A DNA stretch of 64,000 nucleotides, taken from NCBI GenBank assembly GCA_963665495.1, contig OY762289.1, positions 4,278,001 to 4,342,000 of the forward strand. Direction: 5' to 3'. The stretch's first letter is position 1, and the number at the start of each line of letters is the position of its first letter. The DNA is from G963665495 sp963665495 (GTDB taxonomy: Bacteria; Desulfobacterota; Desulfovibrionia; Desulfovibrionales; Desulfovibrionaceae). Under the pieces are notes generated by a model that saw only the letters and a program-made list of their open reading frames with translations, ran no database searches and was not told the origin of the DNA. The position numbers were made by a program, and so were the translations under genes. Shown piece by piece: positions 39,988 through 49,270 of the stretch.

Positions 39988-42336
39988 ATGTTGCCATACA
40001 ACTCTTTTAAAAGTCTTCGTATACTTTTATTTTTCATAGTTGCGATTGTTTTACTTACAGGTTTAAGCTACTGTATTTTCATTCCCAATATTCAATTTAA
40101 TCTTTATTTTATTTTCATTACCATTTTTATAACTGTTTTTATTTTTTTCATTCTTCATCACACTATTAAATACTTGCAAAAAAATTATACTTTTAATTTT
40201 AATTTTCACTTCACTAAAGAACATTCTCAAGATAATTTACAATTTAAGGATTACTTGACAGAAAATTTATCAAAGCTAATATTTAACAATACAACTGAAG
40301 CGATATTTATATGCGATAAAAACTGTAGACTATTACATGCTAATTTATCCATGCATCGTTTTTTTAGTGATACCTTTTCCAGAGAATTAGCTCTTGATGG
40401 AGAAATCCTCTCCGATCAATTGTTTCAACATGAAAACCTCTGGAGCAACGTACTGAATCGACTTGATGCAGGCGAAAAAGTCCACGAATTCAAGGCAAGC
40501 TTCCCCAATGAGGAAGGGAGATTTTTTTGGGCAAATATCCGCGTCATTTCTGATACGCCTTCCACCTCGCACTCCAAGCGCTTTATCGTCTTTATTCAGA
40601 ATATTTCTCAGACAGACAAAGCAGGCGACCATACAACGCAGCAGGGACAGCGTTATATGGAAAGACTGGAACTGATTATAGAGCAGAGAACCAGGGAATT
40701 GCGCAGCAGAAACAAGCTTCTGATCAAACAAATAGAAGAAAAAGTGCATTTCGAACGCGAATTGCAAAAAGCGAAAAAACTAGCCGAAGATGCCAATAGT
40801 GCGAAAAGTATTTTTCTGGCTTCCATGAGCCACGAAATCCGCACTCCCATCAATGCCATGTTGGGGATGTCCCAAATGCTGGCTGAATCGGAACTGTCCG
40901 AGACGCAGATGCATTATGTCCGCATCCTCATGACCGCATGCGAAGGATTACTGGCGCTGACCAACAATATCCTCGATTTTTCCCACTATGAAACAGGTCA
41001 GCTCACCCTTGAAAAAAGACAATTTCAACTCGCCGGCGTTGTGGATAAAGTGATCGGCGCATTGCTACCCCATGCCGAGGCAAAAAATCTGACATTGAAC
41101 TCTCACACGGATCCGAGACTTCCTGCAATCTTTTCAGGCGACCCTACACGGTTGCACCAGGTGCTGCTGAACATTCTCAACAACGCCATCAAATTTACCG
41201 AACAGGGCGGCGTCCGCCTTGAAATCGCAGCGCTTGAAACTGAAGCTGAAAACCTTGATGCCGAAGACTCCTTGCTGGTGCGTTTTACCATTACCGATAC
41301 GGGCATAGGTATCTCCCCGCAGCAGAGAGATACCATTTTCGATAGTTTTACGCAGGCTGACACTTCCCTCACCCGTAAGTACGGCGGCAGCGGCATCGGA
41401 CTTGCCATAAGCAAAGTACTTGTCCAACTTATGGGTGGAACAATCTGGTTCTCCAGCGAACCCGGAAAGGGCAGTGAATTTTTTTTCACGATTCGTATGA
41501 TTCCTCATTCGCCCGAACCTACCCAGGGTATCTCTCCCCTCTGGCATCCCAGGGAATTTCCTTCCGAGGATAATTTTCCTTCACTGCATGTTCTGCTGGT
41601 GGAAGACTCGGATTTCAATGCCGTTGTCGTGCAATCGTATCTCAAAGATACGCACTGCAAAATCGATCTGGCAACAAATGGTGAAATCGGGTTTAACATG
41701 TTCCAGGAACATTCCTACGACCTGGTGCTCATGGATATCCAGATGCCTGTCATGGACGGCTACACGGCTACCAGAGAAATGCGCAGGTGGGAAAAAGAAC
41801 AGGGACGTTCCGAAACCCCTATCTTTGCCATGACGGCCTATGCAATGCAGGGCGACAAAGAAAAAAGTCAGAAAGCGGGCTGCAATCTGCACCTGACAAA
41901 GCCCATCAAAAAGGAACTGCTGCTGGGCGCTATTTATGCCTGGTTTTCCACACCGAATTTCAATGCGAGATACCTGCCGGGTCCCCTGGCCGGAGATGGC
42001 CCTGAAACCTCCCCCGTTCAAAATCCGCAACTTGAAATAGATGTTTCTGTTGATGCCGAACTGTTCGAGATAGCACCGCTTTTTGTGGACACCGTCAAAA
42101 ACAACCTGTTTCGGCTGGAAGAGCTTGTTCAGAAGGATGACTTCAGCGCTGCCCGGACCATCGGGCACCAGATGAAAGGCGAGGGAAAGCTGTTTGGCCT
42201 GAATCCCGTCAGCAGGCTGGGGCTGGTAATCCAGCAGGCCGCCGAAGCCAGAGACAAGACAAAAATTCTGGCAGCGGCGCACGAACTCACCGATTATCTC
42301 GAGCGCGTACGCCTGCTGCCTTTACCTGCAGACTGA
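39988..42336 (+). CDS. hybrid sensor histidine kinase (PAS, HisKA, HATPase, REC, HPt)
   Basis: A 782-residue membrane kinase. Two hydrophobic helices lie at about 10-32 and 38-57, with a very short loop between. A PAS-like domain follows (about 88-200), then a coiled coil (about 210-265). The HisKA His is in SHEIRTP (residue 282). The ATPase boxes are NILNNAIKF, DTGIGIS and GGSGIGLAIS. The receiver domain has the phosphorylatable Asp at 583 in LMDIQMP. A C-terminal HPt segment carries GHQMKGEGKLFG (His about 727). So the full four-step relay is on one protein. The start at 39988 has no clear ribosome site and the first 100 codons are AT-rich. It is convergent with mtnA, whose stop is one base away. 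Confidence 0.9.
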   Translation: MLPYNSFKSLRILLFFIVAIVLLTGLSYCIFIPNIQFNLYFIFITIFITVFIFFILHHTIKYLQKNYTFNFNFHFTKEHSQDNLQFKDYLTENLSKLIFNNTTEAIFICDKNCRLLHANLSMHRFFSDTFSRELALDGEILSDQLFQHENLWSNVLNRLDAGEKVHEFKASFPNEEGRFFWANIRVISDTPSTSHSKRFIVFIQNISQTDKAGDHTTQQGQRYMERLELIIEQRTRELRSRNKLLIKQIEEKVHFERELQKAKKLAEDANSAKSIFLASMSHEIRTPINAMLGMSQMLAESELSETQMHYVRILMTACEGLLALTNNILDFSHYETGQLTLEKRQFQLAGVVDKVIGALLPHAEAKNLTLNSHTDPRLPAIFSGDPTRLHQVLLNILNNAIKFTEQGGVRLEIAALETEAENLDAEDSLLVRFTITDTGIGISPQQRDTIFDSFTQADTSLTRKYGGSGIGLAISKVLVQLMGGTIWFSSEPGKGSEFFFTIRMIPHSPEPTQGISPLWHPREFPSEDNFPSLHVLLVEDSDFNAVVVQSYLKDTHCKIDLATNGEIGFNMFQEHSYDLVLMDIQMPVMDGYTATREMRRWEKEQGRSETPIFAMTAYAMQGDKEKSQKAGCNLHLTKPIKKELLLGAIYAWFSTPNFNARYLPGPLAGDGPETSPVQNPQLEIDVSVDAELFEIAPLFVDTVKNNLFRLEELVQKDDFSAARTIGHQMKGEGKLFGLNPVSRLGLVIQQAAEARDKTKILAAAHELTDYLERVRLLPLPAD

Positions 42337-42337
42337 G

Positions 42338-43378
42338 TTATTCGTCCGCAAAAGCCTTGGCTATGGATTCCGCATAAGGGGCCCGAAGCACCCCTTTTTC
42401 CGTTACAATACCGGCAATCAGCTCATTGGGCGTCGGGTCAAAGGCAAAATTGTACACGGGAACTTCATTAGGCGTAATCTGTACGCCGCCCACGTGGGTC
42501 ACTTCATGGGGAGTGCGGTTCTCGATGGGAACCTCGTCGCCTGTGGCCGTATTACGGTCTATGGTCGAAAGCGGTGCCGCTACATAGAAAGGAACCCCGT
42601 GCTCGCGTGCCATCACTGCCACCGTGTAAGTGCCGATTTTGTTGACAGCATCGCCATTGGCCGTGATTCTGTCAGCACCGACCACAACCTTGTCCACCAT
42701 GCCCCGCCGCATCAACAATCCCACGGCGTTGTCGCAGGCAACAGTCACGTCGATGCCGTCCACCGCCAGTTCATAGGCAGTCAAACGTGCGCCTTGCAGA
42801 AAGGGGCGGGTCTCATTGGCGATGACCTTGATCTTTTTTCCCTGATCAATGGCGCCCCGTATTACTCCCAGGGCAGTGCCGTATCCGGCCGTGGCCAGCG
42901 CACCCGCGTTGCAGTGCGTCATCACCGTGTCACCATCGTCCAGGACTTCCCCGCCAAATTTCCCGATCATTTTACAGATCGCTATATCTTCCTGATGCAT
43001 GACTTTGGCCTTGTCCAGCCACACGGTACAAAGCGCTTCCAGATCAATCTCCTTGTTCCACAACCCGCGCATAATCTCTACGGCCCAGCAAAGATTCACG
43101 GCTGTCGGACGCGCGTCGGCAAGTGCCGTAAGTTCCTTGTCCAGAGCCTGACGCCAGTCGGCAGGAGAGGCCGCCTGCACCTCACGGGCGCAGAGATAGC
43201 AACCGTAAGCCGCTGTCACGCCGATGGCGGGCGCACCGCGTACCACCATGGTCTGCAGGGCATAAATCACATCTTTATTGGTTTTGCACTCGAACCACTC
43301 TTCCACCAGAGGCAGTTTGCGCTGATCCAATAAAATTAAGGCGTCCTTTGCCTGGTCAAACTGGATATGATGTTCCAT
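42338..43378 (-). CDS. mtnA: S-methyl-5-thioribose-1-phosphate isomerase
   Basis: A 346-residue aldose-ketose isomerase of the methionine salvage route, converting methylthioribose-1-phosphate to the ribulose form. MtnA motifs are TMVVRGAPAIGVTAAYG near residue 45, the catalytic Cys in MTHCNAGALATAGYGTALG near 158, and the catalytic Asp in VVVGADRITANGDAVNKIGT near 240. The ending RTPHEVTHVGG and ELIAGIVTEKG are also typical. The length is normal for the family and distinguishes it from eIF2B subunits. AGGA precedes the ATG. Other mtn genes are not in the window; in anaerobes MtnA can also serve a shunt for 5'-deoxyadenosine or methylthioadenosine disposal. Confidence 0.93.
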   Translation of the reverse strand: MEHHIQFDQAKDALILLDQRKLPLVEEWFECKTNKDVIYALQTMVVRGAPAIGVTAAYGCYLCAREVQAASPADWRQALDKELTALADARPTAVNLCWAVEIMRGLWNKEIDLEALCTVWLDKAKVMHQEDIAICKMIGKFGGEVLDDGDTVMTHCNAGALATAGYGTALGVIRGAIDQGKKIKVIANETRPFLQGARLTAYELAVDGIDVTVACDNAVGLLMRRGMVDKVVVGADRITANGDAVNKIGTYTVAVMAREHGVPFYVAAPLSTIDRNTATGDEVPIENRTPHEVTHVGGVQITPNEVPVYNFAFDPTPNELIAGIVTEKGVLRAPYAESIAKAFADE

Positions 43379-43513
43379 ACGCTGTCCTGTTTTTTTTGCT
43401 TAAAGATACATGGGGAACGAAGCTCTGCCGTACGAAGCGGCAATCTTCAATTTCTTGCTGAAAAATTTGTTTCTACAAAACATGTCGGCGTGTCGTTTTC
43501 ATGACTGTCCAAT

Positions 43514-44641
43514 TCAATCTTTGAGAAAATGTGACAAAATGGCATCGGACACGAGCATTCCATTTTTGGTCAGCCGCAAATAGCCTTTTTGAATACGTAG
43601 CAGTTCTTTTTGATGTAATACATTTACAATTTGCTGATTTTCCTTGACAAAATCGCGTCCTGTCAATTCCCGGTAAGCCTTGAGGCGAAGGCCCCTGGTC
43701 GTTCGCAAACGCAACATGACCATTTCCTTGATGCGCGTTGCCAGGTCCAGTTCTTCAATCTCCAGGTTTTCAAATCTGTTTTCTACCGCTTCTGCCCACA
43801 GGCGCAAATCGCGCGGGTTGCTCCTGCGTTTTCCATTTATGGTGGAGACTGCAGCAGGACCGACACCTAAATAGTCTTCGCCTTCCCAATAGCCCGTGTT
43901 ATGGCGCGACTGAAAACCCATTTTTGCGAAGTTGGAAATCTCGTACTGCAAATAACCCTGTGATTCCAGAAGCTCTGCCCCGTAGAGAAACATCTTGGCC
44001 TGCTCTTCCTCCTCCGGCAGCAGCACTTCGCGTGCGTGGCAGCGTTTTTCCAGCGGCGTATCCGGCTCTATTGTCAAATTATAGCAGGAAAAATGAGACG
44101 GTCTGAGCTGACAGATTTCCTTGAGTTCGTCGAGCCAAAGCCGCAGGCGCGAACCCGGTAATCCGAACATCATATCAAGATTGAGATTCGCAAACCCCTG
44201 GCGCTTGGCCGCGTATACGGCGCGAACGGCCTGAGTCACGTCATGCGGACGCCCCAGGAGCTTGAGATTTTCATTCACCAGACTCTGCACGCCAATAGAG
44301 AGCCGGTTGACGCCGAGCATTTTCAGCTCGCGCAAGTACTCATCGTCAATGGAATCCGGGTTGCACTCAAAGGTAAATTCAAATTGCTTGGCCAGGGAAA
44401 AGGCCTGGTCCATCTCGCCGACTATATCGAAGAGCGCCCAAGGAGGCAGCAGGCTCGGTGTTCCGCCGCCGAAATACAAGGTATGCGCTTCGGCATGTCC
44501 GTACATATCCCCCAGAACCCGAATCTCTTCGATCAGGGTGTTTACATAAAGCTCAAGATCCGCAAAATCAAACTCCTGCGAATGAAAAGCGCAATACTCG
44601 CATTTTTTTTTGCAGAAAGGGACATGAACATACAGCAGCAT
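43514..44641 (-). CDS. HemW-like radical SAM protein
   Basis: A 375-residue radical SAM protein, most like HemW (haem chaperone, formerly called oxygen-independent coproporphyrinogen III oxidase-like). The start is the ATG at 44641, with GGAGG 13 bases upstream. The cluster motif is FCKKKCEYCAF (residues about 9-19), with YFGGGTPSLL, ECNPDS, GVNRLSIGVQS and YEISNFAKMGFQSRHN. It has the short spacing and the HNTGYW segment of HemW rather than the extra N-terminal residues of HemN. It follows the cbiA/dsrN gene by 94 bases on the same strand; whether haem or sirohaem supply links them is only suggested by position. Confidence 0.88.
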   Translation of the reverse strand: MLLYVHVPFCKKKCEYCAFHSQEFDFADLELYVNTLIEEIRVLGDMYGHAEAHTLYFGGGTPSLLPPWALFDIVGEMDQAFSLAKQFEFTFECNPDSIDDEYLRELKMLGVNRLSIGVQSLVNENLKLLGRPHDVTQAVRAVYAAKRQGFANLNLDMMFGLPGSRLRLWLDELKEICQLRPSHFSCYNLTIEPDTPLEKRCHAREVLLPEEEEQAKMFLYGAELLESQGYLQYEISNFAKMGFQSRHNTGYWEGEDYLGVGPAAVSTINGKRRSNPRDLRLWAEAVENRFENLEIEELDLATRIKEMVMLRLRTTRGLRLKAYRELTGRDFVKENQQIVNVLHQKELLRIQKGYLRLTKNGMLVSDAILSHFLKD

Positions 44642-44735
44642 ACTGTTTTCAAGACCTCCGAAAGCCGATGCTAACTGCAGGATTACAGGAAAGCAACACG
44701 GAATACAAAACAACAGGGCCGGTCTAAGGACCGAA

Positions 44736-46133
44736 CTACATCAAAGCGGATTGATACTGTCTGGCTGCGGTGACAAAATTGGGTGCCCATTGTGGCACTC
44801 CAAGCGCATGGATATGCGTATAAGCTGCATAGGTGTTTTTGTAGATAAGTCCGTCGTACCCTGCCAGCAGCCCCTGGCCCCGCTCCATTTTGAGAGAAAG
44901 GGTCAGCACGGATCCATCCTCGGCCAGGCAATGCGAATAGTGGAATTCGTGCCCCACCAAAACGTCGCCCACGGAAAAAAACGGATTGGAGTGCTCCACC
45001 ACGGCCTGCACATAGCCCAAGCCATGCGGCTTGTCTCCGCACTCCGTACTGACAGGAAAGACCCCAGCCATGGGATAACGTTCGCCCTGATAGATAAGAT
45101 GCTGTCCGAGGTACATGAAACCACCGCATTCGGCGTAAATGGGCAATCCCATTTCCGCCAGAGAACGAATCCGCTGCCGGACCGTGGCATTTCGAGCCAG
45201 CTCCATTGCCAGGGTCTCTGGAAAACCGCCGCCTATATACAATCCGCAGAATTCCGGCCAGTCGCCTCTTTCAAGCAAACTGATTTCGACTAATTGGGCT
45301 CCAGCCCGCTTTAACGCTTCGAGATTTTCCTGGTAATAAAACCAGAAGGCGGCATCCCGGACGTAGGCAATAACAACGGGTTCCTGATCAGGCACAGGCG
45401 CCGGCCATAACGGACCGGAGGGAAATTTTTCATCCGAAGGAGGCTGGGCTTTACAGGCTATTTCCCATAACGCTTCCGTATCGACATACTTTTCCACCAC
45501 GTCGGCAATGGATTCGAGCACGGGGTCCTGGTCATCCATTTCACGGTCTGACATCAGGCCCATATGGCGTTCGGGAATGGGGTCCGGCGAGATTTTCGGC
45601 AGGCACCCGAGAACGGGAATTTTGGTATACTCCTCGATGCATTGCCGGAGCATCTGGCGATGCCTGTCGCCGGCGGTGCGATTGCAAATGACGCCAGCAA
45701 GTTCGAAGCCTGTTTCAAAATGCAGACAACCGGCAACGACAGCCGCGGCCGTACGGGTCATTTTCGTGCAATCTAGAATAAGGATGACAGGTGCTTCAAG
45801 GGAGCGTGCCAGTTCGGCAGTGGAGCAGGAGCCGGTGAGATCTTTGCCGTCAAAAAGACCGCGGTTGCCTTCAATGACACCCACATCACAGGTGACGACT
45901 TTGTCCCAGAACAACGCACGCAGCGTTGGTTCGGGCATAAGGAAAGGGTCCAGATTCGTCGCCGTGTTACGGGCAGCCAGGCCCATCCAGGCGGCGTCGA
46001 TATAGTCCGGACCCTTTTTAAAGGGCTGTACTTTCCGACCTTGCCTGACCCACGCGCGACAAAGCCCCAGGGTAAGCGTGCTTTTGCCCGCGCCGCCGCT
46101 GAGTCCGGCCAGAATCAGGCGCGGTCGGTTCAT
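44736..46133 (-). CDS. dsrN: cobyrinate/sirohaem a,c-diamide synthase (CbiA family; DsrN in the dsr locus)
   Basis: A 465-residue ATP-dependent amidotransferase. It has an N-terminal ATPase (LAGLSGGAGKSTLTLG near 8, VIEGNRGLFDG near 86) and a C-terminal glutaminase domain with nucleophile Cys in AECGGFMYLG near 336 and the His region VGHEFHYSHC. CbiA amidates cobyrinic acid; the homologue linked to dsr genes, DsrN, amidates the sirohaem of the sulfite reductase. The gene follows dsrD by 23 bases on the same strand, which supports the dsr role over cobalamin synthesis. A dual role cannot be excluded. The product should be cytoplasmic. Confidence 0.85.
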   Translation of the reverse strand: MNRPRLILAGLSGGAGKSTLTLGLCRAWVRQGRKVQPFKKGPDYIDAAWMGLAARNTATNLDPFLMPEPTLRALFWDKVVTCDVGVIEGNRGLFDGKDLTGSCSTAELARSLEAPVILILDCTKMTRTAAAVVAGCLHFETGFELAGVICNRTAGDRHRQMLRQCIEEYTKIPVLGCLPKISPDPIPERHMGLMSDREMDDQDPVLESIADVVEKYVDTEALWEIACKAQPPSDEKFPSGPLWPAPVPDQEPVVIAYVRDAAFWFYYQENLEALKRAGAQLVEISLLERGDWPEFCGLYIGGGFPETLAMELARNATVRQRIRSLAEMGLPIYAECGGFMYLGQHLIYQGERYPMAGVFPVSTECGDKPHGLGYVQAVVEHSNPFFSVGDVLVGHEFHYSHCLAEDGSVLTLSLKMERGQGLLAGYDGLIYKNTYAAYTHIHALGVPQWAPNFVTAARQYQSALM

Positions 46134-46156
46134 CTCGAGAGAAACGTACGCTTTGT

Positions 46157-46390
46157 TTAGTCTTCGCCTTCGCCAGCATGCTGCTTGCCGGCGCCAGCCA
46201 GACCGTACATGGTGGTGCTTCCGCTGGACCAGAACTCGAGTTTCTGCTCATTCACCAGGGCGGTAAGAATTTTCTTAACTTCACGAGCTTTCATATCGGG
46301 GAAGAGCTTCGTGAAATCATTGAAATAAAATTTGGTTTTGCCTTTTTTACCAGTAAGGAAATCAAGGACTATTTGCTTCTGTTCATCCAT
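46157..46390 (-). CDS. dsrD: dissimilatory sulfite reductase-associated protein DsrD
   Basis: A 77-residue winged-helix protein always linked to dsrAB in sulfate-reducing and related bacteria. The sequence MDEQKQIVLDFLTGKKGK...YFNDFTKLFPDMK and KILTALVNEQKLEFWSSG matches DsrD throughout. It was first thought to bind DNA; later work, as I recall, shows it stimulates DsrAB activity. The start is preceded by AGAGGC. A strong hairpin (46414-46438) separates it from dsrB. cbiA/dsrN follows after 23 bases. Confidence 0.97.
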   Translation of the reverse strand: MDEQKQIVLDFLTGKKGKTKFYFNDFTKLFPDMKAREVKKILTALVNEQKLEFWSSGSTTMYGLAGAGKQHAGEGED

Positions 46391-46413
46391 GATGCTAGCC
46401 TCTTTTGTTTTAA

Positions 46414-46438
46414 CCGGGCGCGGAAGGTCCGCGCCCGG
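46414..46438 (-). other. perfect 11-bp intercistronic hairpin between dsrB and dsrD
   Basis: CCGGGCGCGGA at 46414-46424 pairs perfectly with TCCGCGCCCGG at 46428-46438 with a 3-base loop. On the minus-strand transcript it is followed by UUAAAACAAAAG rather than a U-run. It looks more like an mRNA-stabilising or processing hairpin at the 3' end of dsrAB mRNA, or a partial terminator, than a full terminator. Confidence 0.75.
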
Positions 46439-46460
46439 ATGTTAAGCATAAGCCCGCAGA

Positions 46461-47621
46461 CTAGTCGATGGCGTTCGTGAACTTGAACTGAGTGGACTGA
46501 CGCCAGGTGTAGTAAGCAGGATCGCGGAAATCATCGATGCAGTGCTCGCTGAACTCGATGCCGGTCATTTCGAAGAACTTTTCCCAGCCGATGCGCTCTG
46601 CCCATTCGCCGACACGCTCGTACTTCTTGGCGTTTTCAGCGTAGACGTCGATGATCTTTTTGATGGTTTGGGTCAGTGTGGGCCAACGAGGGGGCTCGTT
46701 GGGGATGTAGGCCACAACGACCTTGGAGAACTTAGGATGGCTGATGCGGTTGGAAACCTTACCACCGACCATGATAACACAGCCGTCGCCTTCGGCATCG
46801 GCCAGAGGCAGAGCCGGGCACATGGTGTAGCAGTTACCGCAGTACATGCAGCGCTCATCGTTAACGGAAACGGTGTTGACCTTGTTGCCCTCGAATTCGG
46901 TCTTGGTGGGCTTGATGGCGCCCAGGGGGCAGGCGGCAACGGCCAGCGGAATTTCGCAGACGTTGTCCAGAACCTTGTGGTCAATCATCGGAGGCTTGCG
47001 GTGGATACCGACAACGCCGATATCGGAAGCATGCACGGCGCCGCACATGTTCAGGCAGCAGGCCAGGGCCAGGCGGACGGGAGCAGGCAACTTCATGGTG
47101 GAGAAGTAGTCGAAGCATTCGTCCATAACGGCCTTAACCGGACCAGAAGCGTCCATGGCAGGCGTGTGGCAGTGGATCCAGCCCTGAGTGTGAATCATGT
47201 TCGGGGCGGAGGCGCCGGTTCCACCGATGGGGAACTTGAGGCTGCCGCCATCGAACTTGCGGCTGTTCAGGTCATCTTTCAGGGATTTGAGGGCGGCTTC
47301 GTCCTCAACCATGAATTCGATGTTATTTCTGGTGGTGAAACGGAGGTGACCACCGCAATGCTTGTCTGCGATTTCGCAGATTTCGCGGATATGCGTAACG
47401 GACATCAGGCGGGCGCCGCCGACACGTACCGTGTAGACTTTGTCGCCGCTTTCAGCCACGTGCAGCAGGACACCGGGCTCCACGATTTCGTGGTAGAGCC
47501 ATTTGCCCTTGTTGTTTTTAAGTACCGGAGGCATAAAGTCCGCGTAGTACCGAGGACCAATGTCGGTGATCCGATTCTCCATCGGTTTTTCGGGATTATA
47601 TCCAGAGGAAATAAATGCCAT
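46461..47621 (-). CDS. dsrB: dissimilatory sulfite reductase beta subunit
   Basis: A 386-residue subunit of the alpha2beta2 enzyme that reduces sulfite to a trisulfide/sulfide product in the cytoplasm. The beta subunit holds the catalytic sirohaem: the cluster-ligand region ALACCLNMCGAVHASD near 190 and the arginine/lysine-rich sulfite pocket are canonical. A ferredoxin-type domain follows with CMYCGNCYTMCPALP near 258. The start MAFISSGYNPEKPMENRITD matches known DsrB. GGAGGAGACAATC precedes the ATG. The gene begins 15 bases after dsrA ends. Confidence 0.98.
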   Translation of the reverse strand: MAFISSGYNPEKPMENRITDIGPRYYADFMPPVLKNNKGKWLYHEIVEPGVLLHVAESGDKVYTVRVGGARLMSVTHIREICEIADKHCGGHLRFTTRNNIEFMVEDEAALKSLKDDLNSRKFDGGSLKFPIGGTGASAPNMIHTQGWIHCHTPAMDASGPVKAVMDECFDYFSTMKLPAPVRLALACCLNMCGAVHASDIGVVGIHRKPPMIDHKVLDNVCEIPLAVAACPLGAIKPTKTEFEGNKVNTVSVNDERCMYCGNCYTMCPALPLADAEGDGCVIMVGGKVSNRISHPKFSKVVVAYIPNEPPRWPTLTQTIKKIIDVYAENAKKYERVGEWAERIGWEKFFEMTGIEFSEHCIDDFRDPAYYTWRQSTQFKFTNAID

Positions 47622-47636
47622 GATTGTCTCCTCCCC

Positions 47637-48947
47637 TTATCTTTGGTGTCTTTTGCGGAATTCTTCGACATCACGTGTCCAGCCGCCGGGAACCTGATCT
47701 TCCTTGAAGAAGATGTAGGGGTTGTTGCGGGGCTCACATACGTGCTGCGGGACGGCCTTGGTATTGGTGACTTCAAGCAGCTTCTGGAAGCCCAGACGCT
47801 TCATGGTTTCACCCAACCGCTCACGGTTTTTACCTTCTTCCATCCACCAATCCCAAATGTTCTCGATGACTTCTTTGACTTCGTCATACGGGGACTCAAC
47901 CGGGACAAACGGGATCAGCATGGAACCCATCTGCGCACCGTCGAGGATCGGAGCTTTGGCGCCGCAAAGGATGGTGGCGCCTTTTTCGTCGCCGACCTTC
48001 AGAGCGCGAGGCATGACGTTGATGCAGTGCATGCAGCGAGTACAGTTGGCGTTGTCGATGGTCAGTTTGCCGTCGTAAGACATACACTGAGTCGGGCAGC
48101 GATCAACAACTTCTTTGACGATGTCAAAGGCACCCCAATCTTTGCCAGCGTGGGCGCCGGCATTGGGCTTGAATTCGCCACCGACGTAGGCCTTAACAGC
48201 TTCCTGGTCGATTTTGATGTCGTCTTTCCACGTACCGATTACGGAGAAGTCGGAGCGTGCGATGGAGGCAACGCAACCGTTGGGGCAACCATCAAGTTTA
48301 AACTTAAACTTGTAGGGGAATGCCGGGCGGTGCAATTCGTCCTGGTACTCGTTGGTCAGGTGGTAGCTGAGCTCCTGAGTGTCGTAACAGGCGAATTCAC
48401 AGCGGGACTGGCCGAGACAGCATGCGGGGGTACGCAGGTTCGATCCGGAACCGCCGAGGTCGGTGTTCAGATTATGGGTCAATTCGTAGAAAATTTCCTC
48501 AAGCTGCGGAGTGGTCGTACCGAGAAATACGATGTCACCGGTAGAACCGTGCATATTGGTCAAACCGCTGCCACGCATATCCCAAATATCACAAAGGGAG
48601 CGGAGGTAATCGGAGGTGTAGTACTTAGCCGAAGGCTGGTTTACACGAACGGTATGGAAATGCGCCACGCCGGGGAACATTTCGGGCTGGTCGCAGTAAC
48701 GACCGATAACGCCGCCGCCGTAACCGAATACGCCAACGATGCCGCCGTGCTTCCAGTGCGTCTCTTTGTCCTTGAAGGAAAGCTCGAGAACGCCGAGCAA
48801 ATCTTCAGGGCAGTCTGTAGGAATCTGAAATTCAACTTTGTCGGGATTAGCCGCTCTGTGCTCACATTCCTGTTTAATGTCGGACACAAAGCTGGGCCAG
48901 GGCCCGCTTTCAAGTTGGTCCAACATAGGAGTTGGATGTTTCGCCAT
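47637..48947 (-). CDS. dsrA: dissimilatory sulfite reductase alpha subunit
   Basis: A 436-residue alpha subunit of dissimilatory sulfite reductase. The opening AKHPTPMLDQLESGPWPSFV, the YWG-type middle with FGYGGGVIGRYCD and GSTGDIVFLGT, the [4Fe-4S]/sirohaem cysteines in CLGQSRCEFACYD (near 178) and CPNGCVASIARSDF (near 222), and the ferredoxin domain CTRCMHCINVMPRAL (near 312) are all present. DsrA normally binds a structural sirohaem or sirohydrochlorin. The close match to Desulfovibrio-type DsrA is the main evidence for the organism. GGAGGTAAGGCA precedes the ATG; a CRP/FNR-like site lies about 200 bases upstream. Confidence 0.98.
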   Translation of the reverse strand: MAKHPTPMLDQLESGPWPSFVSDIKQECEHRAANPDKVEFQIPTDCPEDLLGVLELSFKDKETHWKHGGIVGVFGYGGGVIGRYCDQPEMFPGVAHFHTVRVNQPSAKYYTSDYLRSLCDIWDMRGSGLTNMHGSTGDIVFLGTTTPQLEEIFYELTHNLNTDLGGSGSNLRTPACCLGQSRCEFACYDTQELSYHLTNEYQDELHRPAFPYKFKFKLDGCPNGCVASIARSDFSVIGTWKDDIKIDQEAVKAYVGGEFKPNAGAHAGKDWGAFDIVKEVVDRCPTQCMSYDGKLTIDNANCTRCMHCINVMPRALKVGDEKGATILCGAKAPILDGAQMGSMLIPFVPVESPYDEVKEVIENIWDWWMEEGKNRERLGETMKRLGFQKLLEVTNTKAVPQHVCEPRNNPYIFFKEDQVPGGWTRDVEEFRKRHQR

Positions 48948-49111
48948 TGCCTTACCTCCACATAGGTTTACAATTGGTTGAAGACTCTGGTGTTCGAACT
49001 GCGCTTCGTTTCAAAATTCGTCTTACAACACCGTCACCCTTGCAATCTAGATGCCCGACACGGTGTATGCGATACATTGACGCCTAGCAATCCTTGATTA
49101 CTCGAAAGTCC

Positions 49112-49163
49112 TCAGTAGAAAGAATCCAACGTTTTGTCAAGCCATTACGTGAACTAAATCACG
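49112..49163 (-). promoter_or_regulatory. candidate dsr promoter with CRP/FNR-like palindrome upstream
   Basis: On the minus strand TTGACA (49140-49135) is followed after 17 bases by TACTGA (49117-49112), a weak -10 box. Directly upstream at 49148-49163 is CGTGA-ACTAAA-TCACG, an inverted repeat with the GTGA-N6-TCAC spacing of CRP/FNR-family sites. A family member (HcpR) is thought to control sulfate-reduction genes in Desulfovibrio; I recall this rather than check it. The site centre is about 50 bases before the expected transcription start. Confidence 0.45.
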
Positions 49164-49270
49164 AAGCCCTTTTCCTACCTGCACTACCCCGCACAACAAC
49201 GCCGCGCGGGAAGTCAGTCTGCCTGGACATGGCTTAAAAAACGTTTTACACCGCAGGCCGAACAAACACT

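Noticed and set aside
46542..48965. An 807-codon open frame on the plus strand antisense to dsrA and dsrB
   Set aside because: It lies entirely opposite two firmly identified genes, has no known-protein features, and long antisense frames are expected from the codon bias of GC-rich genes.
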